From an uncultured Bacteroides sp. (GTDB lineage: Bacteria > Bacteroidota > Bacteroidia > Bacteroidales > Bacteroidaceae), in the NCBI GenBank assembly GCA_900557355.1, contig USSR01000506.1, positions 1 through 5,281 on the forward strand: a stretch of 5,281 nucleotides of DNA. Direction: 5' to 3'. Positions 1 through 5,281 of this stretch are shown here, one piece after another. Below the pieces are notes generated by a model, which was not told where the DNA came from, searched no databases, and saw only the letters and a list, made by a program, of their open reading frames with translations. Positions within the stretch are counted from its first letter, which is position 1. Each line of letters starts with the position of its first letter. The position numbers were made by a program, and so were the translations under genes.

Positions 1-955
1 CGAACGTGCACAGAAGAAGGTGGAAGAAAACAACTTCGGCATCCGTAAACGCTTGCTGGAATATGATGACGTAATGAACAAACAACGTACCGTTGTGTAT
101 ACCAAGCGTCGTCATGCCTTGATGGGTGAACGTATCGGCATGGACATCGTGAACATGATCTGGGATCGTGTTGCCGCTGCTGTTGAAGCTCCCGACTACG
201 AAAACTGCAAAATGGACTTCCTGCAAACACTCGCTATGGAAACTCCATTCAGCGAAGAGCAGTTCCGCAACGAGAAGAAAGAGAAACTCGCAGAAGAGGC
301 TTTCAATGTAGCCATGGATCTGTTCAAGCGCAAGACTGACCGCATGGCACAGGTTGCTTATCCGGTTATCAAGCAGGTGTATGAGACTCAGGGACATATG
401 TATGAAAACATTCTTATCCCCATTACGGATGGTAAGCGTATGTACAACATCTCCTGCAGCCTGAAAGCCGCTTACGAAAGTGAATGTAAGGAAGTAGTGA
501 AAGCTTTTGAAAAATCTATCTTGCTGCACGTCATCGACGAGGCATGGAAAGAAAACTTGCGCGAGCTGGATGAATTGAAACATTCTGTACAGAATGCAAG
601 CTACGAACAGAAAGACCCATTATTGATTTACAAGCTGGAGTCTGTCAATCTGTTTGATACAATGGTGAATAAGATCAATAACCAGACTGTTTCTATCCTG
701 ATGCGTGGACAAATTCCGGTACAGGAGCCACAGGAGATTCAGCAGGCTGCTCCCGAACAGAAGCAAGACATGAGCAAATACCGCGAACAAAAGCAAGAAC
801 TGAATGATCCGAATCAACAGGCTGCCGCCCAACAGGATACACGTGAGCAAGTGAAACGTGAACCGATTCGTGCGGAAAGAACTGTAGGACGTAATGATCC
901 TTGTCCTTGCGGAAGTGGTAAGAAGTATAAGAACTGTCACGGGAAAAACATGTAA
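1..955 (+). CDS. secA: Protein translocase ATPase SecA, C-terminal part (5' end outside window)
   Basis: SecA is the ATPase motor that pushes unfolded preproteins through the SecYEG channel; it works at the inner membrane. The reading frame is open from base 2, giving 317 visible residues, roughly the last third of the protein. The GTG at base 20 is internal, not a start. Residues 14-29 ([16 protein letters not shown]) are the hallmark start of the post-motor helical scaffold region. Residues of about 40-165 fit the helical wing domain, and residues 182-214 ([12 protein letters not shown], then [11 protein letters not shown]) return to the helical scaffold and two-helix finger. A Gln-rich, low-complexity linker of about 237-297 leads to the C-terminal zinc-binding tail, with ligands C301, C303, C312 and H313 in the order C-x-C-x8-C-H. 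In other bacteria this tail binds SecB, ribosomes and phospholipid. The motor and Walker motifs lie upstream of the window. The frame is intact to TAA at 953-955. Identification is secure. Confidence 0.97.
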   Translation, partial: ERAQKKVEENNFGIRKRLLEYDDVMNKQRTVVYTKRRHALMGERIGMDIVNMIWDRVAAAVEAPDYENCKMDFLQTLAMETPFSEEQFRNEKKEKLAEEAFNVAMDLFKRKTDRMAQVAYPVIKQVYETQGHMYENILIPITDGKRMYNISCSLKAAYESECKEVVKAFEKSILLHVIDEAWKENLRELDELKHSVQNASYEQKDPLLIYKLESVNLFDTMVNKINNQTVSILMRGQIPVQEPQEIQQAAPEQKQDMSKYREQKQELNDPNQQAAAQQDTREQVKREPIRAERTVGRNDPCPCGSGKKYKNCHGKNM

Positions 956-960
956 TGAGA

Positions 961-997
961 GGAGTGATAAGGTAATAATCACCTTATCGCCTTCTCC
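961..997 (+). other. Stem-loop just after secA, not a classic terminator
   Basis: An 8-bp perfect stem GATAAGGT (966-973) / ACCTTATC (981-988) encloses a 7-base loop. GGAG (961-964) can pair with CTCC (994-997) to lengthen it across an internal loop. No T run follows, so it is not a standard intrinsic terminator. It lies six bases after the secA stop and may protect the 3' end of the mRNA or assist the stronger hairpin downstream. AGTGAT (963-968) could instead pair with ATCACT (1000-1005). The pairing is seen in the sequence; the role is inferred. Confidence 0.5.
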
Positions 998-1006
998 CAA
1001 TCACTA

Positions 1007-1048
1007 ATAAAAGCCTCAAACGGTTAAAATCTGTTTGAGGCTTTTATA
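1007..1048 (+). terminator. Rho-independent terminator of secA
   Basis: A perfect 15-bp inverted repeat, ATAAAAGCCTCAAAC (1007-1021) and GTTTGAGGCTTTTAT (1033-1047), encloses an 11-base loop. The GC-richer part, GCCTC/GAGGC, is followed by TTTTATATA. The A-rich left arm means the minus-strand transcript also ends in a U-rich run, so the element could work in both directions. It should end the secA transcript before the lipoprotein gene. Confidence 0.88.
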
Positions 1049-1072
1049 TATCCATACAAAAGTGTATTTTTG
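1042..1072 (+). promoter_or_regulatory. Putative Bacteroidetes-type promoter for the lipoprotein gene
   Basis: TATTTTTG at 1065-1072 fully matches the Bacteroidetes primary sigma factor -7 element TAnnTTTG. At the expected 19-base spacing, TTTT (1042-1045) is a three-of-four match to the -33 element TTTG. Transcription would start near 1079, giving a leader of about 19 bases before the ATG at 1098. The -33 position lies inside the right arm of the secA terminator. The consensus is established knowledge; use of this site is inferred. Confidence 0.6.
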
Positions 1073-1097
1073 TTATTCTTAGATAAAGAACAAGCCT

Positions 1098-2207
1098 ATG
1101 ACTAAGTATTCGCATCTCTTAGGGATCTGTTGTGCTCTGCTACTTGGCGGTTGCCAGACCGTAGAGCAATTATCCATCGACTATATGCTGCCGGCAGAAG
1201 TTAGCTTTCCGCCCAGCCTCAAACGTGTAGCCGTGGTAAATAATATGCCATCCATCCCGGACAACAAGCTGATCGTAGAAGAAACGGATGAAAAGAAAAA
1301 AGATGAGACGGAAATAGCCCGCAAAACAAAATACTTCAACGGCAATGCAAAAATAACCACTGAGGCACTGGCTGAAGCACTTGCCAACGAAAACTATTTC
1401 GACGAAGTCGTTATTTGCGATTCTATGTTACGGGCCAATGATATGATTCCCCGCGAAAGTACCCTCAGCAAGAGTGAAGTGGAAAGTCTTACCGAAAGCC
1501 TGAATGTCGATTTCCTGATAGCTTTGGAAAATATACAAATACGCTCTCTCCGCAAAATTGAATACCTGCGCGAATGGGGTGTTTATGCCGGAACCATAGA
1601 CGTAAAGGTATACCCCACCGTAAAAGTATATCTGCCTAACCGAAATGGCCCGATGGTAACAATCAATACCAACGACAGTATTTTCTGGGATTATGCTGCC
1701 CCCAGCATAGCTCAGGCCGGTGCAGGACTCATTAGTGAAACAGAGATGCTGAAAGAAGCTTCTGAATTTGCCGGCACTGTGCCTGTAAAGTATATGCTGC
1801 CACACTGGAAGACGGCTTCCCGCTATCTGTTTACGAGCGGTTCGGTAAATATGCGTGATGCAGCTGTCTATGTTCGTGAAAACAACTGGGAACAGGCTAT
1901 TGAGCTTTGGAAACAGACTTACGAGAAGAAGAAAAAGGGAAAACAGAAAATGTATGCAGCCTATAACGTTGCTTTAGGTTATGAAATGCAAGATAGCATT
2001 CAGACAGCAGAAGAATGGGCACTGAAGGCGCAAAAAGAAGCATACGACATAGACAAGATCGAAGAGAAAAAAAAGCAGGGAGGAATAGATGTCAGCGACG
2101 TTCCCAACTACTTTGCAGTAACCCGCTATTTAAATGAATTACAAGAACGAAAAGAGGGAATGACACGATTGAATGTCCAAATGGAACGATTTAAGAATGA
2201 TTTTTAA
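1098..2207 (+). CDS. DUF6340-like lipoprotein with TPR-like C-terminal helices
   Basis: This is a 369-residue predicted lipoprotein of unknown function. Residues 1-19 form a type II signal peptide: a charged start (MTK), a hydrophobic stretch of 7-16, and the lipobox LGGC with the lipidated Cys at 19. The residues after it (QTVEQ) lack the acidic run of the Bacteroidetes lipoprotein export signal, so a periplasm-facing position is more likely than the cell surface. The segment from about 24 to 49 (SIDYMLPAEVSFPP, then KRVAVVNN) resembles Bacteroides proteins I recall as DUF6340; that match is from memory. Residues 42-148 alternate strands and helices. A charged Lys/Glu insert lies at 61-78. 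Residues of about 250-315 form helix pairs of TPR type (NNWEQAIELWKQTY, then MYAAYNVALGYEMQ and a further helix). The ATG at 1098 is chosen because it places the signal peptide at the N terminus and follows a promoter match. There is no clear Shine-Dalgarno sequence, as is usual in this phylum. The gene's existence and lipoprotein nature are solid; the family name is moderately sure. Confidence 0.85.
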   Translation: MTKYSHLLGICCALLLGGCQTVEQLSIDYMLPAEVSFPPSLKRVAVVNNMPSIPDNKLIVEETDEKKKDETEIARKTKYFNGNAKITTEALAEALANENYFDEVVICDSMLRANDMIPRESTLSKSEVESLTESLNVDFLIALENIQIRSLRKIEYLREWGVYAGTIDVKVYPTVKVYLPNRNGPMVTINTNDSIFWDYAAPSIAQAGAGLISETEMLKEASEFAGTVPVKYMLPHWKTASRYLFTSGSVNMRDAAVYVRENNWEQAIELWKQTYEKKKKGKQKMYAAYNVALGYEMQDSIQTAEEWALKAQKEAYDIDKIEEKKKQGGIDVSDVPNYFAVTRYLNELQERKEGMTRLNVQMERFKNDF

Positions 2208-2238
2208 TCAAATGATGCAAGAGTAATTATTTTTTTTA

Positions 2239-2246
2239 TACCTTTG
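2239..2246 (+). promoter_or_regulatory. Putative -7 promoter element for the acidic-protein gene
   Basis: TACCTTTG is an exact match to TAnnTTTG, placed 27 bases before the ATG at 2274. Transcription would start near 2253 and leave a leader of about 20 bases. No good -33 TTTG appears at the usual 19-21 base spacing; the bases there read TGCA. A T-rich run (2230-2237) lies directly upstream. It could be a weak or alternative promoter that supplements read-through from the lipoprotein gene, since no terminator lies between them. Confidence 0.5.
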
Positions 2247-2273
2247 AACATCCATTAAGAAAGAATACCTATT

Positions 2274-2720
2274 ATGAAACTGAGCCAAGCATCTTTATCA
2301 CTCTTAGAAAAGACCATAAGACAAGCAGTCAGTAAATACACTTGCGGCTGCGAGCAAACTATTGTGACCGACATTCATCTGCAAACCAACCAGAATTCCG
2401 GCGAACTATCCATCTTTGATGACGAAGACGAATATCTGGCGTGTGCCTCTATTGAGGAATGGATGACTTATGACGGAGATGATTTCTACGAAAATGCAGA
2501 ACGTATTCTTTCTACCTTACTCCACAACATGAAGAACGGAGGTGACTTTGAAAAACTGGCTATCCTGAAACCTTACTCTTTCGTATTAGTGGATGATGAA
2601 AAGGAGACAATTGCAGAGTTACTGCTAATGGATGATGACACGTTGCTTGTGAACGAAGAATTGCTGAAAGGTCTGGATGAAGAGTTGGATTCTTTTCTGA
2701 AAGAACTGCTGGAAAAGTAA
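2274..2720 (+). CDS. Small acidic cytoplasmic protein of unknown function
   Basis: This is a 148-residue protein that I do not recognise. It has no signal peptide or membrane segment, so it is probably cytoplasmic. It is strongly acidic: by hand count about 34 Asp/Glu against 12 Lys/Arg, with acidic runs at 49-53 (DDEDE) and 120-122 (DDD). The layout suggests an N-terminal helix (about 3-21), then a pair of cysteines in CGC (24-26), two or three strands through about 58 (IVTDIHLQ, then GELSIFDD and EYLACASI), a helix (about 70-87), a strand pair around 94-118 and a Leu/Glu-rich helix at the end (about 127-148). A third Cys is at 57. The ATG is chosen because it follows an A-rich leader and the promoter match; the frame is intact to TAA at 2718-2720. 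The gene lies 66 bases after the lipoprotein gene and converges with valS. Acidic composition may mean a protein-protein adaptor, but that is a guess. The coding call is strong from its length, composition and spacing. Confidence 0.82.
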   Translation: MKLSQASLSLLEKTIRQAVSKYTCGCEQTIVTDIHLQTNQNSGELSIFDDEDEYLACASIEEWMTYDGDDFYENAERILSTLLHNMKNGGDFEKLAILKPYSFVLVDDEKETIAELLLMDDDTLLVNEELLKGLDEELDSFLKELLEK

Positions 2721-2743
2721 TAGCATTTGATTTATAAAAAATA

Positions 2744-2783
2744 AATTAGCCCTTGCAGTAATCGGATATTGCAAGGGCTAATT
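2744..2783. terminator. Bidirectional stem-loop in the convergent gap
   Basis: A perfect 14-bp inverted repeat AATTAGCCCTTGCA (2744-2757) / TGCAAGGGCTAATT (2770-2783) can extend inward by three more pairs (one a G-U). On the + strand it ends the acidic-protein gene, 23 bases after its stop, but the following tail is only CGTTTATAG. On the - strand it is followed by TTATTTTTTATAAA, a better U-rich run, so it would also act as a backup terminator for valS. Confidence 0.8.
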
Positions 2784-2786
2784 CGT

Positions 2787-2819
2787 TTATAGTAAAAGGT
2801 CCGGGAGAACTCCCGGACC
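2787..2819 (-). terminator. Rho-independent terminator of valS
   Basis: A GC-rich 9-bp stem, GGTCCGGGA / TCCCGGACC (arms at 2798-2806 and 2811-2819), closes a four-base loop. Read on the - strand it begins seven bases after the valS stop codon and is followed by TTTTACTATAAA, the usual U-rich tail. On the + strand the hairpin is followed by AAAAGG, so it is directional and belongs to valS. Confidence 0.87.
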
Positions 2820-2826
2820 AAAAGGC

Positions 2827-5281
2827 TTATTTCTTCAGCGCAGCAATACTCTCTTTCAGAGAGTTGATAATACTTTCCGCATCCGCCTGTTTCTTACGTT
2901 CCAGTTCAAGGACAGCGGCAGGAGCATTATTCACAAACTTCTCATTGCTCAGCTTCTTCATGACACCTTGCAGGAAACCTTCTTTGTGCTTCAATTCAGC
3001 TTCCATACGGGCTATTTCAGCTTCTACATCAATCATATTACCCAAAGGTACAGCATATTCCGTAGTTCCTACCATGAATGAAGCAGCACCTTCAGTTTTA
3101 GCATCTACCACATCAATTGCTGTAAGATTACACATCTTTAGGATCACCGCATTAAACTCAGCAATTGGATTTTCACCCACAACCTGTAATGTCAACGGTT
3201 CCTTTTGAGCAATATTCTTCTGCAAACGGATAGAGCGAATGTTACTGATCACCTCTTTCACCACTTCAAATTGCCGGATAGTATCAGTATCTACATAAGT
3301 ATTTATAGTCAAAGGACATACCATAATACTTTCACCTTCTTCGCGCTCATACATCTGTTGCCAGAGTTCTTCGGTAATGAACGGCATGAACGGATGAAGT
3401 AAATGAAGCAGATTATCAAAATAACCAATCGTAGCAGCATGAATTGAACTGTTGATACCTTGCCCGTAAGCCGGCTTAATAATTTCGAGATACCAAGAAG
3501 AGAATTCATCCCAGAACAATTTATAAACAGCCATAAGAGCTTCACTCAAACGATATTTACTAAACAAGTCAGCTACCTCGGCAGCAACCTCATTCTGCTT
3601 GGATTCAAACCAGCAAGATGCCAGTCTTGCAGCTTCCGGTACAGGCTGACTGTCATCTATTTTCCAACCACTTACCAAACGGTAGGCATTCCATATCTTG
3701 TTACAGAAGTTACGTCCCTGTTCGCAAAGAGCATCATCAAACAAGATGTCATTTCCGGCAGGAGCAGCCAGCATCATACCCATACGCACACCATCGGCAC
3801 CATATTTCTCTATCAGTTCCAACGGGTCGGGAGAATTACCGAGGGACTTGGACATCTTACGTCCCAACTTATCGCGAACGATACCCGTAAAGTACACATT
3901 CTTGAACGGCATCTTTCCTTCATACTCATAACCTGCCATAATCATGCGGGCTACCCAGAAGAAGATAATATCCGGACCGGTTACCAAGTCACTTGTCGGA
4001 TAGTAGTAATTGATTTCCTCATTTCCCGGATTATTAATACCGTCAAACAAAGAGATGGGCCACAGCCAAGAAGAGAACCAAGTATCCAGACAGTCTTCAT
4101 CCTGACGAAGATCTTCCATGGTCAGGGCCGGATTGCCGGTCTTCTCTTTTGCCAGTTTCAGAGCTTCTTCTTCAGTAGCAGCTACCACATATCCACCTTC
4201 TGGAAGGAAGTATGCCGGAATGCGATGTCCCCACCACAGTTGACGGCTGATACACCAGTCCTTGATGTTCTCCATCCAGTGACGATAAGTATTCTTATAC
4301 TTGGCAGGATAGAATTTCAGATCGTCATTCATTACAGGAGGCAATGCCATATCTGCAAAATGCTGCATTTTGAGGAACCATTGCATAGAAAGCTTCGGCT
4401 CTATAACCACGTTGGTACGCTCAGAATAACCTACCTTATTGGTATAGGCTTCCACCTTATCCAACAGGCCGGCAGCATTCAGGTCTTTCTCAATCTGCTT
4501 ACGAACATCAAAGCGATCCATACCGATATAAAGACCGGCAGCCTCGCTCAATGTACCATTATCGTTGAAGATATCAATGCTTGGCAAGTTATACTTTTCA
4601 CCCAGCATATAGTCGTTCACATCATGCGCAGGGGTTACTTTCAGGCAACCTGTACCGAACTCAATATCTACATAATCATCTTCGATTACCGGAATAACAC
4701 GATTTACCAAAGGAACGATCACTTTCTTACCTTTCAACCATTCGTTCTTCGGGTCGTTCGGATTGATACACATAGCGGTATCACCCATGATCGTTTCAGG
4801 ACGGGTAGTAGCTACCACAGCATAGCGTCCTTCTGCATCACCTTCCACTTTATAGCGCAGATAATACAGTTTGCCATGCTCTTCCTTGTAGATAACTTCT
4901 TCATCAGAAAGGGCAGTCAAAGCCTTCGGGTCCCAGTTTACCATACGTACACCACGATAAATCAATCCCTTATTGTATAGGTCTACAAATACTTTCAATA
5001 CACTTTCGCTACGCTTTTCGTCCATAGTGAAAGCGGTACGGTCCCAATCACAGGAAGCACCGAGTTTACGCAGCTGCTTTAGGATGATGCCACCATGCTC
5101 ATCTGTCCACTCCCAGGCATGCTTCAGGAATTCGTCACGGGTGAGATCCGTTTTCTTAATTCCTTGTGCAGCCAGCTTATTTACTACTTTCGCTTCAGTA
5201 GCGATAGAAGCGTGGTCAGTACCCGGTACCCAGCAGGCATTTTTGCCTTCCATACGGGCACGGCGTACCAGAATATCTCTT
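2827..5281 (-). CDS. valS: Valyl-tRNA synthetase ValS, lacking its N terminus (5' end outside window)
   Basis: ValRS is a cytoplasmic class Ia synthetase that joins valine to tRNA(Val) and hydrolyses mischarged threonine. The frame is open to the right edge, giving 817 visible residues; the Met at 5253 is internal, since RDILVRRAR precedes it in frame and continues the family sequence. Numbering from that Met: [13 protein letters not shown] (8-20) is catalytic-domain sequence; [13 protein letters not shown] (146-158) and [16 protein letters not shown] (200-215) mark the CP1 editing domain; [15 protein letters not shown] (332-346) and [10 protein letters not shown] (390-399) return to the Rossmann core; KMSKS (466-470) is the ATP-binding loop. 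An anticodon-binding helical domain follows (about 550-690, with [13 protein letters not shown] at 620-632). A Lys/Glu-rich coiled coil at about 741-808 is the ValRS tRNA-binding arm. The HIGH motif should lie just outside the window; some 50-60 residues are missing by comparison with usual bacterial ValRS length. The frame is intact to TAA at 2829-2827. Identification is secure. Confidence 0.97.
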   Translation of the reverse strand, partial: RDILVRRARMEGKNACWVPGTDHASIATEAKVVNKLAAQGIKKTDLTRDEFLKHAWEWTDEHGGIILKQLRKLGASCDWDRTAFTMDEKRSESVLKVFVDLYNKGLIYRGVRMVNWDPKALTALSDEEVIYKEEHGKLYYLRYKVEGDAEGRYAVVATTRPETIMGDTAMCINPNDPKNEWLKGKKVIVPLVNRVIPVIEDDYVDIEFGTGCLKVTPAHDVNDYMLGEKYNLPSIDIFNDNGTLSEAAGLYIGMDRFDVRKQIEKDLNAAGLLDKVEAYTNKVGYSERTNVVIEPKLSMQWFLKMQHFADMALPPVMNDDLKFYPAKYKNTYRHWMENIKDWCISRQLWWGHRIPAYFLPEGGYVVAATEEEALKLAKEKTGNPALTMEDLRQDEDCLDTWFSSWLWPISLFDGINNPGNEEINYYYPTSDLVTGPDIIFFWVARMIMAGYEYEGKMPFKNVYFTGIVRDKLGRKMSKSLGNSPDPLELIEKYGADGVRMGMMLAAPAGNDILFDDALCEQGRNFCNKIWNAYRLVSGWKIDDSQPVPEAARLASCWFESKQNEVAAEVADLFSKYRLSEALMAVYKLFWDEFSSWYLEIIKPAYGQGINSSIHAATIGYFDNLLHLLHPFMPFITEELWQQMYEREEGESIMVCPLTINTYVDTDTIRQFEVVKEVISNIRSIRLQKNIAQKEPLTLQVVGENPIAEFNAVILKMCNLTAIDVVDAKTEGAASFMVGTTEYAVPLGNMIDVEAEIARMEAELKHKEGFLQGVMKKLSNEKFVNNAPAAVLELERKKQADAESIINSLKESIAALKK

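Noticed and set aside
20..22. GTG as a possible start of a short SecA-like protein
   Set aside because: The frame is open upstream to the window edge and the upstream residues (ERAQKK) continue the SecA family sequence, so this is the interior of secA.
620..1000. A 126-codon minus-strand frame across the secA end and terminator region
   Set aside because: It is antisense to the conserved secA tail including the zinc-binding codons. Its Leu-rich product arises from the Gln-rich and Lys-rich codons of secA read backwards.
1428..1805. A 125-codon minus-strand frame inside the lipoprotein gene
   Set aside because: It is codon-aligned antisense to the lipoprotein gene, has no promoter match that I could see, and no recognisable protein features; it is a shadow of the real gene.
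2744..2819. The two hairpins as a repeat element, attachment site or riboswitch
   Set aside because: The two stems differ in sequence, there are no flanking direct repeats or integrase gene, and their position right after convergent stop codons with U-rich tails is fully explained by termination.
3460..4980. A 506-codon open frame on the + strand, antisense to valS
   Set aside because: Its codons are exactly aligned with valS codons, so it stays open wherever valS avoids TTA, CTA and TCA, which fits codon bias in a well-expressed gene. Its product has no recognisable domain and an unnatural His/Ile/Thr-rich composition, while valS in the same DNA is unmistakable.
5251..5253. ATG as the start of valS
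   Set aside because: The frame continues to the edge with RDILVRRAR, which is conserved ValRS sequence between the HIGH motif and the GTDH motif; starting here would remove the HIGH motif.

Overview
This 5.3 kb window looks like an ordinary chromosomal housekeeping stretch from a member of the Bacteroidales, most likely Bacteroides. The grounds are the SecA and ValRS sequences, two exact matches to the Bacteroidetes -7 promoter element TAnnTTTG, the lack of clear Shine-Dalgarno sequences, and a lipoprotein of a type I associate with Bacteroides. The sequence alone does not fix a species.

Layout, left to right. (1) The last 317 codons of secA, the preprotein translocase ATPase, run off the left edge on the + strand. 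(2) A 142-base gap holds two stem-loops, the second a strong 15-bp intrinsic terminator whose U-rich end runs into a promoter. (3) A 369-residue lipoprotein of DUF6340-like type on the + strand has an apparently CsgG/TolB-N-like N-terminal half and TPR-like C-terminal helices. (4) A short gap carries a second promoter match. (5) A 148-residue, very acidic cytoplasmic protein of unknown function lies on the + strand. (6) A 106-base convergent gap holds two hairpins. (7) The C-terminal ~817 residues of valyl-tRNA synthetase lie on the - strand; the gene runs off the right edge before its HIGH motif.

The genes do not form an evident pathway. secA is separated from the lipoprotein gene by a terminator and a new promoter, and the acidic-protein gene has its own promoter match, so each + strand gene can probably be transcribed alone. 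The lipoprotein and acidic-protein genes may also be co-transcribed, as no terminator separates them. valS converges on the acidic-protein gene, and the two share a terminator region. I found no mobile element, CRISPR array, tRNA, rRNA or riboswitch, and no sign of a new defence or biosynthetic system. The two uncharacterised proteins are the only parts with real novelty potential.
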